Assembly (NCBI GenBank): GCA_964544155.1
Contig: CAZJAH010000048.1
Location: 1-19,773, forward strand
DNA length: 19,773 nt
DNA from: CAZJAH01 sp964544155
GTDB lineage: Bacteria; Bacteroidota; Ignavibacteria; Kapaibacteriales; UBA2268
Direction: 5' to 3'
Made by a program: the position numbers and the translations under genes. Positions 1 through 7,200 of the stretch are shown here, one piece after another; within the stretch, counting starts at the first letter, position 1, and every line of letters begins with the position of its first letter. The notes under the pieces are model-generated. The model worked only from the letters and a program-made list of their open reading frames with translations. It made no database searches and was not told the DNA's origin.

Positions 1-59
1 GTAGGGCGTAGCCCAGCAGATTTACAGTCTGCCCCGGTTGACCGCTTCGGTACCTGCCC
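1..59 (-). tRNA. tRNA-Tyr (anticodon GUA), 3' part cut by window edge
   Basis: Read on the minus strand, the sequence begins GGGCAGG (5' acceptor strand), then TA, then a D-arm with a CCG/CGG stem. The anticodon arm follows: GCAGA stem, loop CTGTAAA with anticodon GTA, and TCTGC. A long variable arm comes next (TGGGC-TAC-GCCC). A long variable arm with GUA is the bacterial class II tRNA-Tyr pattern. The T-arm and 3' acceptor strand lie beyond the left edge. In Bacteroidota a tRNA-Thr/Tyr/Gly/Thr cluster often precedes tuf. If that holds here, tRNA-Gly would be just outside the window, but this cannot be seen. Confidence 0.93.
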
Positions 60-75
60 GATTGTTTCGAGCTTA

Positions 76-107
76 CAAATTTATGCAAATTATTTAAAAA
101 ACGCAAA
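76..107 (-). promoter_or_regulatory. Bacteroidetes-type promoter of tRNA-Tyr
   Basis: On the minus strand, TTTG at 107-104 is followed after 20 nt by TAAATTTG at 83-76. This is an exact match to the TAnnTTTG -7 element with its TTTG -33 partner, as described for Bacteroidetes primary-sigma promoters. Transcription would start about 10 nt before the mature tRNA 5' end at 59. The rest of 60-278 is very AT-rich with long A and T runs, and I see no other gene in it. Confidence 0.65.
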
Positions 108-278
108 GGTTTTTTTATAATTGGCCGGATATTTGTAATTAATGACTAAACTATTTGCCAATTCAAAGAACTACTCAAAAGAGTTACGAATTTAAGAATT
201 ATTCCTCTATTAAAAAAAATATTTTTTTGTTTTTTAAATATTTATCTCTGTTATTTTAAATAACCAGCAATCAACAAG

Positions 279-1439
279 CTACCATTTAAATAAATCCGCA
301 GCTTCTCGTGCTGTATTGAAGGCCTCTTCCGGAGAATCACCAAGCGCTGTGATATGGCCCATTTTGCGCCCCGGCCTGGATTCCTTTTTATTATATAAGT
401 GTAGTGATGCCCTGCTTTCCAGCATTTTACTTACATCAGAGGGAACCCCGCTGCCGTGCCTTTCGCCCAGAAGGTTGATCATCGCTGCTCCGGGTTTTAT
501 CATTTCCGTTGAGCCCAATGGCATATCAAGTATAGCTCTAATGCAGTTCTCATACTGTGAGGTATAGCAGGCTTCTATTGTATAATGGCCGGAATTGTGA
601 GGCCTGGGGGCTATTTCGTTAACGAGTACTTCCCCGATGCCTGTAAGGAACATTTCAATGCCGAATACTCCCACACCGTTGATGGATTCTACGCACTTTA
701 GGGCGAGCTCCTGGGCTTTCACGGCGGCGGCCGGTTCTACCGGTGCGGGCGCTATAAGCTCATGAAGTATATGGTCCTTCTGAATTGTGCGGACGCAGGG
801 ATATATCACATGCTCGCCGCTGACATTACGTGCAACCATAACAGCAAGCTCCATGCTGAAATCAATGAATTTTTCTCCCATCAAAGGCCTGTCTTTTCCT
901 TTCCCGTTAAATTTTTCGAAGGCGGTGCGGGCTTCATCTTCATTAAGGACTGTTTCATTGCCGTAGCCGTCATAGCCGTATTTACGGGCTTTTATAACAT
1001 AGGGCCAGCCATGTTTGTTGCCGAATTCGGCTGCTTCTTCCGGGCTGTTTATTTCTTCAAAATCGGGTACCGGGATAAATGCTTTTTTGAATGCTGTTTT
1101 TTGGATGAATTTATCTTGCATAATGCGCATGGTCTGAGGTGTGGGATAAACTTTTCTTTTAATTGATACTTTTTCAAGAATTTCAGGATCGATAAATTCA
1201 TTTTCCAGAGTAACCAGATCGCATGAATCTATGAACTTATTCAGCTCTTCGTCATTTTCCCATCCGCCCGGGAATTCGCTCTTGGTCATATCGCCGGCTG
1301 GAGTGCCGGGGCTTTTATCAATTACCGAAACATTTAGCCCCATCCTATAGGCGTCAAGTGCAAGCATTTTGGCAAGCTGCCCGCCCCCTAATATTCCGAG
1401 AGTAAAAGGCTTATCGCCAGTATATAACGATTTAATCAT
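279..1439 (-). CDS. purK: 5-(carboxyamino)imidazole ribonucleotide synthase (PurK)
   Basis: PurK carries out the ATP- and bicarbonate-dependent carboxylation of aminoimidazole ribonucleotide to N5-CAIR, a cytoplasmic step of de novo purine synthesis. The 386-aa product has the usual family length. An N-terminal Rossmann-like segment holds GILGGGQLAKM at residues 15-25. The ATP-grasp core holds KARKYGYDGYG at 150-160, a PurK signature, and the metal/substrate segment VNEIAPRPHNSGHYT at 273-287. The ATG start at 1439 follows a weak purine-rich stretch (GTGGAAAG), and the stop is TAG. The partner mutase gene purE is not in this window, so purK stands alone between tRNA-Tyr and a divergent HNH gene. 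No clear terminator follows. An AT-only dyad at about 213-245 is the only candidate. Confidence 0.95.
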   Translation of the reverse strand: MIKSLYTGDKPFTLGILGGGQLAKMLALDAYRMGLNVSVIDKSPGTPAGDMTKSEFPGGWENDEELNKFIDSCDLVTLENEFIDPEILEKVSIKRKVYPTPQTMRIMQDKFIQKTAFKKAFIPVPDFEEINSPEEAAEFGNKHGWPYVIKARKYGYDGYGNETVLNEDEARTAFEKFNGKGKDRPLMGEKFIDFSMELAVMVARNVSGEHVIYPCVRTIQKDHILHELIAPAPVEPAAAVKAQELALKCVESINGVGVFGIEMFLTGIGEVLVNEIAPRPHNSGHYTIEACYTSQYENCIRAILDMPLGSTEMIKPGAAMINLLGERHGSGVPSDVSKMLESRASLHLYNKKESRPGRKMGHITALGDSPEEAFNTAREAADLFKW

Positions 1440-1551
1440 TGCTTTCCACTATGATTTTTTATTAACAAAATAAATTTTTAGTTAAGTATAACATTTTATC
1501 TGAAAATTTTGTAAATTTATGACGTGCTATAGCGTTAATTAATTCAAAAAA

Positions 1552-2136
1552 ATGGAGGTCGTCTTCAGTTATATAGCAAGTTTAGAAGGCCCGTCCGCTT
1601 TGAAACCGGCGCTCGAGAAAGGCCGAAGTGTTTTAACAGGGAAAGTTCTGGTTCTAAACCAGAGTTATGAACCTATCACTGTCTGCTCCGCAAAAAAAGC
1701 CATGATACTTATCTTCCTAATGAAAGCCGAAATTGTTGAAACTTATAAGGACAGATTCATTCGTTCTGTAAGCCAGGCTTTTCCATTTCCAAGCGTGATA
1801 AGGCTTTCGGCGTATATCAGAGTTCCGTTCAAGCAGATTGAATTATCGCGGAAGAATATTCTCAGAAGAGATAATTTCCAATGTCAGTATTGCGGAAAGA
1901 AATCTTCAGTTTTAACTATTGACCATATTCTTCCGAAATCCAGAGGCGGCGGTGATACATGGGAAAATCTAATAACGGCATGTGTAAAATGCAACAACAT
2001 TAAAGGCAGCAGAACTCCCGGTGAAGCAGGCATGAAGCTGCTTAGTAAGCCGCAAAGGCCGCACCACATTGTTTTCTTTAAGCAGTTTTTCGGGAATGTT
2101 GAGGATAACTGGAAACCTTTTTTATTCATGCAGTAA
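1552..2136 (+). CDS. Stand-alone HNH endonuclease family protein
   Basis: A 194-aa protein with a C-terminal HNH (beta-beta-alpha metal) nuclease fold. It shows CQYC at 111-114 and ITACVKC at 141-147, which together form a Cys4 zinc site, and the catalytic strand TIDHILPKSRGG at 122-133 (D124, H125) with N139 nearby. The N-terminal part (from about residue 31, KVLVLNQSYEPI) matches the conserved HNH family widespread as a single chromosomal gene in Bacteroidota, Chlorobi and relatives, whose role is not established. Family members usually start close to KVLVLN, so the first 20-30 residues may not be translated. A TTG at 1600 with AGAAGG 10 nt upstream is an alternative start, because the ATG at 1552 has no Shine-Dalgarno sequence. 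Nothing nearby suggests an intron or intein context. It is divergent from purK and convergent with murE. Confidence 0.85.
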   Translation: MEVVFSYIASLEGPSALKPALEKGRSVLTGKVLVLNQSYEPITVCSAKKAMILIFLMKAEIVETYKDRFIRSVSQAFPFPSVIRLSAYIRVPFKQIELSRKNILRRDNFQCQYCGKKSSVLTIDHILPKSRGGGDTWENLITACVKCNNIKGSRTPGEAGMKLLSKPQRPHHIVFFKQFFGNVEDNWKPFLFMQ

Positions 2137-2281
2137 GTATTTTATTTCATAGGCATTTATAGTCCCCCTTTTTGGGTAAAAAACGCGGGGTAAGAAGCAG
2201 TCTCTCTCAAAAAACATTCTCTTTTACAAATTTTCGTTTTTTTTTCGTCTGTTAAATAAATAATACCTGTTTTGGGAATAT

Positions 2282-2395
2282 CATCTTAAATGGTTTACAG
2301 GAAAGCCAGGTAATTCTATTTACGGATTTCGGATTAAAAAAATCTTCGCTGAAGAACCAAACAAAGATATGCTTTTTGATTTGTTAATGAGATAA
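2282..2395 (+). pseudogene. Remnant of Rpn/PD-(D/E)XK transposase-like nuclease N-terminus
   Basis: In frame +, codons around 2318-2385 read YGFRIKKIFAEEPNKDMLFD, then LLMR and a TAA at 2393. This closely follows the N-terminal signature of the Rpn family (recombination-promoting nuclease / putative transposase, PDDEXK_2), typically xDFGFKKIFGEEPNKDLLIDFLN. There is no matching start region, because the usual leading residues before YGF are replaced by unrelated sequence. The frame ends after the first helix, and I found no continuation of the family in the other frames before murE. It is therefore a fragment of some 25 recognisable residues, not an active gene. It sits in the 304-bp convergent spacer 2137-2440. 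The rest of that spacer shows T-runs near 2240 and a CCCC/GGGG pairing near 2161-2190, but no convincing terminator. Confidence 0.6.
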
Positions 2396-2440
2396 CGGAA
2401 ATGCCCGGGTATCAAACTTAAGAGCTGAGAAATAAATGGA

Positions 2441-3904
2441 TCATCCGGAAGCTCCCAGAAGCTCTTCCGCGTCATGGAAGTGCAGCTTTTCCGTGCCGAT
2501 TATCTGGTAAGTTTCATGTCCCTTGCCCGCTATAAGGATAATATCTCCCTTTCGTGAAAGCTCATAGGATTTCTTAATGGCATTCGCGCGCCCGGGTATC
2601 ATGGTTACCTTCGCGGAATTTTCATCCGCTATACCGCCGGATATTTCCTCCATTATTCCGGCCGGATTTTCTGTTCTGGGATTATCATCAGTTATAACCA
2701 CTATATCCGCGATTTCCGAAGCTATCCTGCCCATTATCGGACGCTTTGCCCTGTCTCTGTCGCCGCCGCAACCGAATACAGAGATAAGCCTGCCGCCCGT
2801 GCCCGATGATTCCAACACGTTTCTGCACGAATGAAGGGCTTTTTCGAGGGCGTCGGGAGTATGCGCGTAATCGATAATTCCGAGGGCGCCGTTTTCGAGT
2901 TTGTATCTTTGCATTCTGCCGGGAGCACCGTCGCTTTTCGCGATACCGGCTTTAACTTTTTCAGGCATCATGCCGCATTCCAGCGCGAATGAAGCACATA
3001 GGGCGGCGTTTTCAATATTGAATGAACCGATAAGCTTTGTGCTAAGCTCAATCCCATTGCCTTTGCCGTCCAGCATGAATTTTCCGGAATCGAAATCCAG
3101 CCTTTCATCGCTAATCTTATAATCATTTCCGGGATTTCTGCCGCAGGACGCTGCGGTATCGGACATGAGCCTGCCGTATTCCGAATCCCCGTTTACAATA
3201 GCTTTGCCGCCGGGTTTTAATTTTGAAAAAAGTATTTTTTTTGCTTTGGCGTATTCTTCCATTGTACCGTGGTAATCGAGATGCTCATGCGTTAGATTAG
3301 TGAATAAAGCCCCGTCAAATTCCATTCCTTCTATCCTGCCCTGACGCAGCGCGTGGGACGATACCTCCATAATTACCGCTTCGGTACCGGAGCGCCGCAT
3401 CGCATGGAATATCCCCGCCAGCTCCAATGATTCGGGGGTTGTGTGCGTCGCGTCTTTCCTTGATCCTGCTGAAATAATACCGGTAGTGCCTATTATCCCG
3501 GTTTTGTATCCCGCTTCGGATAAAACGGAAGAAAGCAGGAAAGAACAGGTTGTTTTGCCGTTCGTGCCTGTTATGCCGATGACTTTCATATCCCGCAGCG
3601 GGTAATCGTACCAGTCATGGGATAGTTTCGCGAGGGCGGCGCGGGAGTTATCCATTTTGATGAAGGCGGCATTAGTTGAATTAAAATTTGGCGGTATTTC
3701 CTCGCAGATAACGGCCACTGCGCCGGCCATAAGCGCTGAGTTAATAAATTTGTGGCCGTCGAACTGCGCTCCGCGGATAGCAACAAACAGCGACCCCGGC
3801 ATACATTTTCGCGAGTCGTATGCTATCTGTAATATATGTTTATCCGTATTACCTTTAATTTCTTTTGCGTCTAAAACTTTGAGCAGTTCGTCTAATTTTT
3901 TCAT
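2441..3904 (-). CDS. murE: UDP-N-acetylmuramoyl-L-alanyl-D-glutamate--2,6-diaminopimelate ligase (MurE)
   Basis: MurE adds the third stem-peptide residue to UDP-MurNAc-L-Ala-D-Glu in the cytoplasm, using ATP. The 487-aa product has the full family architecture: an N-terminal UDP-binding domain (about 1-105), the ATP-binding P-loop GITGTNGKTT at 110-119, the central ligase domain with HTTPE and LTHEHLDYH motifs, and a C-terminal domain with DNPR at 407-410. DNPR is the motif that selects meso-diaminopimelate rather than lysine. GKGHE at 460-464 is also typical. The start is ATG at 3904 with an A-rich leader and no Shine-Dalgarno sequence. The gene is not embedded in a dcw (mra-mur-fts) cluster here; its neighbours are an HNH gene and a divergent PAP2 phosphatase. 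Confidence 0.96.
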   Translation of the reverse strand: MKKLDELLKVLDAKEIKGNTDKHILQIAYDSRKCMPGSLFVAIRGAQFDGHKFINSALMAGAVAVICEEIPPNFNSTNAAFIKMDNSRAALAKLSHDWYDYPLRDMKVIGITGTNGKTTCSFLLSSVLSEAGYKTGIIGTTGIISAGSRKDATHTTPESLELAGIFHAMRRSGTEAVIMEVSSHALRQGRIEGMEFDGALFTNLTHEHLDYHGTMEEYAKAKKILFSKLKPGGKAIVNGDSEYGRLMSDTAASCGRNPGNDYKISDERLDFDSGKFMLDGKGNGIELSTKLIGSFNIENAALCASFALECGMMPEKVKAGIAKSDGAPGRMQRYKLENGALGIIDYAHTPDALEKALHSCRNVLESSGTGGRLISVFGCGGDRDRAKRPIMGRIASEIADIVVITDDNPRTENPAGIMEEISGGIADENSAKVTMIPGRANAIKKSYELSRKGDIILIAGKGHETYQIIGTEKLHFHDAEELLGASG

Positions 3905-3929
3905 ATTTTTAATTTATTTTTATTGATCT

Positions 3930-4688
3930 GTGATCAGGCTTTATTTAATATTAATCATATTTTTTCTTTCTGTAAATGTTGACTCATTAAGCGGGTCAAT
4001 ATTTAGTAAGATAGGCGAGGATTTTTCGGCTTGCGGAAATGATTACGCTCGTTTTTTCGGCCGCGGGGAAGCGTTTACCATAGAAAATGGTATTATCCTT
4101 GCAGGGCTGCCCGCCGCTGGGTTTGCCGCCGACAAGCCTTTACAGGAATATTTTGAAAAGCAGTCCGGTAATGAATTTAAATTGTTCTATTATTTAGGTG
4201 ACACGAGGTTAGCTGCCGCTTTAAGCCTGGGGACCTATGCCTCGGGCCTGGCATTTGATGACGGCCTAAGGGAAACAGGCCGGCAGCTTATTAATTCGAT
4301 TATTTTTGCGGGAGTATTAAACGGAGTTGTAAAATATTCTTTTGGAAGGGCCAGGCCTCCTTATGCTGATGGAGTACTCGATTTCAATTTTTTTGAAAGC
4401 GGTGATTCTTATCAGTCATTTCCTTCCGGACATACGGTTACAGCTTTTACACTGGCATCCGTACTAAGCAGAAGGATAGATAAGAGCTGGGCCACGGCAG
4501 GTCTTTTCACTGCCGCGTCGCTTACGGGCATTCACCGTATGGACCAAAACCGCCATTGGTTTAGCGATGTCCTCGCTGGGGCGGCAATCGGATATTTTGC
4601 TTCCAAACTCGGCTCAGGCAGCAGTGACGCGTACTTCAGCATGGCATCGGGCTACCCGAAAATAGTATTCTGCTTGTTTAAGTATTGA
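3930..4688 (+). CDS. PAP2-family membrane/periplasmic lipid phosphatase
   Basis: A 252-aa member of the type 2 phosphatidic acid phosphatase superfamily. All three phosphatase motifs are present: KYSFGRARP at 135-143, PSGH at 165-168, and R203-x5-H209-x3-D213 in HRMDQNRHWFSD. The N-terminus (residues 1-19) is a signal or anchor segment, and hydrophobic stretches lie at about 54-66, 93-110, 122-134, 170-180 and 213-224. Family members dephosphorylate lipid phosphates such as phosphatidylglycerol phosphate or undecaprenyl pyrophosphate. The exact substrate cannot be read from the sequence. Adjacency to murE makes lipid-carrier recycling for peptidoglycan plausible, but this is inference. GTG at 3930 is used because an in-frame TGA lies two codons upstream; there is no Shine-Dalgarno sequence. 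The TGA stop directly abuts the stop of the convergent thioredoxin-like gene. Confidence 0.9.
   Translation: MIRLYLILIIFFLSVNVDSLSGSIFSKIGEDFSACGNDYARFFGRGEAFTIENGIILAGLPAAGFAADKPLQEYFEKQSGNEFKLFYYLGDTRLAAALSLGTYASGLAFDDGLRETGRQLINSIIFAGVLNGVVKYSFGRARPPYADGVLDFNFFESGDSYQSFPSGHTVTAFTLASVLSRRIDKSWATAGLFTAASLTGIHRMDQNRHWFSDVLAGAAIGYFASKLGSGSSDAYFSMASGYPKIVFCLFKY
3948..3976 (-). promoter_or_regulatory. Candidate promoter for murE inside the PAP2 gene
   Basis: On the minus strand, TTTACA (3976-3971) and TAATAT (3953-3948) are separated by 17 nt, giving a sigma70-like arrangement about 40 nt upstream of the murE start at 3904. Only 25 bp separate murE from the divergent PAP2 gene, so any murE promoter must lie within the first codons of PAP2, as this one does. 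The -35 element has one mismatch to consensus and the -10 has two. Confidence 0.35.
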
Positions 4689-5165
4689 TTATGGCAGGGA
4701 ATTATTTATTAATTCAACTAAATCGTGGCAATCATTAGCGGGGTTGCCGCTGGGATATTTTCTTATCAGCTTTCCATCATAATCAAAAACTGCGATTAAT
4801 TCTTTATCATCTAGTCCGTATAATAATTTCAATTCATTTTTATCTCTCAGCAAAGGAAATACCCAATTTTTATTTTTTCTGAAAATATTTAGTTCAATAT
4901 CTCTGTTACAGTTAACAAGCGCGATAACCTCGTATGCTGAGCTGTCTGTATTTTTTAATACACATTCCAGAATGTTATTTGGAATTATGTAGCATTTATT
5001 ACACGCCGTAATTTCCTGAAACATAACAATTAGAATTTGATTTTCACCAAGATTTGTTTCTTCTTTCAGCTCTATAAAAGTTTGGGAAGATAGGACAACC
5101 GGCAATAAAATTATTAAAAATATTATCGTTTTAATTCCAGGGAACAAATTCAATGATCCAGCCAT
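4689..5165 (-). CDS. Exported thioredoxin-fold protein with CxxC motif
   Basis: From the start chosen here the product is 158 aa: a signal peptide (hydrophobic 12-25, ending near SSQ at 26-28), then a thioredoxin-like domain. The strand ILIVMFQEITACNKC places C55-x-x-C58 where redox-active cysteines sit in TlpA/AhpC-TSA-like proteins. WVFPLLRDKNELKLLYGL and AVFDYDGKLI further on match the later strands of that fold. A periplasmic thiol or methionine-sulfur redox role is possible; no substrate is evident. Three consecutive ATG codons at 5171, 5168 and 5165 follow AGGAG at 5179-5175. The third has the best spacing (9 nt) and is taken as the start. The start region overlaps the end of the beta-propeller gene by about 35-41 bp, so translation is probably coupled. 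The gene is AT-rich compared with murE and the large operon. Confidence 0.7.
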   Translation of the reverse strand: MAGSLNLFPGIKTIIFLIILLPVVLSSQTFIELKEETNLGENQILIVMFQEITACNKCYIIPNNILECVLKNTDSSAYEVIALVNCNRDIELNIFRKNKNWVFPLLRDKNELKLLYGLDDKELIAVFDYDGKLIRKYPSGNPANDCHDLVELINNSLP

Positions 5166-6360
5166 CATCATTTCTCCTTGCAACTAATAAATAATTTTCT
5201 TCAGAATTATAATAAGCAGTTGAATAATTGCCGTTTTCATTTTCTTTTTCTATTCGCATTTTTCTTAATACTTTGCCTTGACTATTGTATTCATGTGCTA
5301 ATATATATTTATCTTCATCCCCTATTATTGAGCTAATAACTAAGATACCCTTTTGAGTGGAGTAAATGCTTGTATTAATAAAATCAAAAAAATTAACGGC
5401 ATTTGTTAACATTTCATCAATTGGGAGTTTTTTGTTTATCATTTTCTTCCATGCATCTTTGTTATTTACTGGAAGTTCAATTTCAAATGCCAGCGAATTA
5501 TTTTCAACATCATAGACTTCTTTTCTGAGTTCGAAAATCGCATATATTTTTCCATTTGAGTTTACAGGCTTAGGCCAGAAAACAGAGAAATCTATCAGGT
5601 TATTATCAGAATATACACTCGGAAGTGTAAACATTTTTTTATTTATTGAACCTTCGGCTGAAACCAGAGCAATAGAATACAAATCGATATCCTTATCATC
5701 TTCTTTTTGTTTTTTATAATAAATTTTCGGTTCAAAAAACGGAGAAAGTATTTGACCGTCAATAAAGTCAAAAGGTTTGTTTCTTATGCCATAATTATAC
5801 TCCGGGTCATACAAATTTTTCATTCCAATTTTATCAAGATTTTCATCGAATAGAATTAATACGTTATGCAGGTTATATCCTCGCTTAAATTTATCATTAT
5901 CATATCTTTCAAGATAAGTCGAAGCTTTTAATAAGGCAAAAATAGTATCATTTCTAATATTGATTGCCGAAAATTCATTTTTTAATTCACTATCCCATAA
6001 TGATTTTTCGATTAATTTTCCATTGTAAATATTAGTAATAGTATCAAGATCAGGATAGTAGAATCCTTGCGGATCCTTACCTGTTATTGGGAATGATTCC
6101 ATTATTTCTTTGCTAATTTCAGACTTGTAATTCTTATAGTTGATAATTCTTCCATTACTTGCATCATATTTGATGATCAGAGCTTCTCCCCTTGATATAA
6201 CATACAGATTTCCTTCACGGAGAGTCATCGATGAGATTGAACTTATGATTACATCGCTATTTTCTTCTAATTTTATTTGTGTTCTTTCACTTATTTCTAT
6301 TGATATTAAAAAACAACAATTAGTTAGAAATATTAAAAGTATTAAATAAATTTTTGTCAT
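5131..6360 (-). CDS. Exported beta-propeller-like protein, function unknown
   Basis: A 409-aa protein beginning with a hydrophobic export signal (residues 3-20). An LTNCC sequence near 12-16 could be an imperfect lipobox. The mature part is almost all beta, with repeated blade-like patterns such as GNLYVISRGEALIIKYDASNG, NVLILFDENLDKIG, GKIYAIF and YILAHEYNSQGKVLRKM. These resemble 6-bladed (NHL/BF2222-type) propellers common in Bacteroidota secretomes. I see no catalytic motif. The gene is strongly AT-rich; a sampled 60-bp line (5581-5640) is about 28% G+C, against over 50% in parts of the TANFOR gene. It ends inside the start region of the thioredoxin-fold gene and starts 63 bp after the small exported gene, with a strong dyad between them. 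The start is ATG at 6360 with no Shine-Dalgarno sequence. The propeller assignment is by pattern only. Confidence 0.65.
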   Translation of the reverse strand: MTKIYLILLIFLTNCCFLISIEISERTQIKLEENSDVIISSISSMTLREGNLYVISRGEALIIKYDASNGRIINYKNYKSEISKEIMESFPITGKDPQGFYYPDLDTITNIYNGKLIEKSLWDSELKNEFSAINIRNDTIFALLKASTYLERYDNDKFKRGYNLHNVLILFDENLDKIGMKNLYDPEYNYGIRNKPFDFIDGQILSPFFEPKIYYKKQKEDDKDIDLYSIALVSAEGSINKKMFTLPSVYSDNNLIDFSVFWPKPVNSNGKIYAIFELRKEVYDVENNSLAFEIELPVNNKDAWKKMINKKLPIDEMLTNAVNFFDFINTSIYSTQKGILVISSIIGDEDKYILAHEYNSQGKVLRKMRIEKENENGNYSTAYYNSEENYLLVARRNDDGWIIEFVPWN

Positions 6361-6380
6361 TTTATTTATTTTTTAAATGA

Positions 6381-6414
6381 AGCCGCGCTTAATTGATTTG
6401 ATTTAAGCGCGGCT
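6381..6414 (-). terminator. Perfect 12-bp hairpin between small exported gene and propeller gene
   Basis: AGCCGCGCTTAA (6381-6392) pairs perfectly with TTAAGCGCGGCT (6403-6414) across a 10-nt loop. It lies just after the stop of the minus-strand small gene at 6424. On the minus strand the stem is followed by TTCATTTAAAAAAT, a weak rather than classic T-tract. It may therefore attenuate instead of fully ending transcription, or act as a 3' stabilising hairpin. It also lies in the leader of the propeller gene that starts at 6360. Confidence 0.55.
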
Positions 6415-6423
6415 ATAAATAAA

Positions 6424-6783
6424 TTATTTAAAAAACTCTTCTTCTAATTCCTCATTGGGATCTTTCCTTATTTCTGAAGAGTATTCTTGTGCTCTTACAA
6501 CATCAGTATGAGCAACTGTTTTTCCAGAAACTATCGACCAAACAAGAATTCTGCCGCCATCTTGAATATCCCAGCAGAATACAAACATTTCATTATCACA
6601 TTCGAAAGTCCATGAATAAGTAGGTTCGTCGAAGCAAGCGCTAACTAACTTTCCTCTTCCAAAGGTTGCACCATTTGGTCCTATCCAAGTAGTACCTTCG
6701 GGTGCTTCGTCTTGTGCGGAATACACAGGCATATCACAAAGCATCATTGCTGATAAAGCAACGATAATAATTAAGAAACGCAT
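6424..6783 (-). CDS. Small exported protein, unknown function
   Basis: A 119-aa protein I do not recognise. Residues 1-23 are a typical signal peptide ending YSA before QDEAPEG. The mature part is about 96 residues, beta-rich and aromatic, with three cysteines (C50, C62, C70) and two short stretches reading like strands (YSWTFECDNEMFVFCWDI and GRILVWSIVSGKTV). It ends in an acidic tail, NEELEEEFFK. The frame is open back to an ATG at 6879. ATG at 6783 is preferred because GGAG lies 8 nt upstream and the signal peptide begins there. The leader contains CATATG-N6-CATATG at 6805-6822, a possible operator or hairpin. The gene leads the AT-rich group with the propeller and thioredoxin-fold genes, and all three products carry export signals. 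Confidence 0.6.
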   Translation of the reverse strand: MRFLIIIVALSAMMLCDMPVYSAQDEAPEGTTWIGPNGATFGRGKLVSACFDEPTYSWTFECDNEMFVFCWDIQDGGRILVWSIVSGKTVAHTDVVRAQEYSSEIRKDPNEELEEEFFK

Positions 6784-6897
6784 AATAAATACTCCACATA
6801 AAAACATATGGTAAATCATATGCCGGGGACGGATTATAATAATCAACCCTTCTTTTTCCATCCCAAAAAAAGAATACATTAATTACAATAATCGGCA

Positions 6898-6929
6898 CAA
6901 ATAATAATAATAATAATAATAATATGCAA
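6898..6929 (-). promoter_or_regulatory. Candidate promoter with spacer made of a trinucleotide repeat
   Basis: On the minus strand, TTG (6929-6927, in CTTGCA) is followed after 20 nt by TATTATTTG (6906-6898). This approximates the TTTG / TAnnTTTG promoter pair, with one extra base in the -7 element. The spacer and the -7 upstream half are made of the TAT repeat. Transcription from here would give a leader of roughly 110 nt before the small exported gene at 6783. Confidence 0.3.
6901..6924. repeat. Trinucleotide microsatellite (ATA)8
   Basis: Eight uninterrupted ATA units (TAT on the minus strand), with partial units at both ends. It is the longest simple-sequence tract I see in the window. 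It lies upstream of the small exported gene, within the candidate promoter. Confidence 0.9.
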
Positions 6930-7200
6930 GAAAATAATACACTTATTTTGTAACTTTTTGTGTTGTTTTTTGGATGGGTATGAAACGCGTGATGGAATCA
7001 GGCTTTACATCGCTAACAGATACACATACCTTTCTTAATTTTATCATATTTTTTTATTAGCGCCACAGAAAAATTCAATTAGAGTCTTTGTTTCGGCTTA
7101 ATCCCCCACACATTATCCAATATCTTATGCCTAAGGTCATGCCAATGCTTCCTACTCAAGAATACACAAATGCCGGGATGCCCGGCTGCCCAGATGTTCC
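6925..7200. other. Intergenic region after the FN3 gene with a GC hairpin and coding-like stretch
   Basis: This 276-bp stretch, with the microsatellite, separates the large operon from the AT-rich group. It holds a palindrome, GCCGGG-ATG-CCCGGC (7172-7186), just past the FN3 stop. No T-tract follows, so it is at best a weak terminator. On the minus strand, one frame is open from about 7204 to a TAA at 7079, reading IWAAGHPGICVFLSRK then HWHDLRHKILDNVWGIKPK. The plus strand is open across the same stretch. Neither has a start codon, a Shine-Dalgarno sequence or a partner that would make it a gene. I see nothing else in 6931-7078. Confidence 0.5.

Noticed and set aside
1552..2136. HNH gene as a homing endonuclease or part of a mobile intron
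   Set aside because: It is a stand-alone gene with the conserved KVLVLNQSYEPI N-terminal region of a widespread chromosomal family. No intron ends or interrupted host gene are visible.
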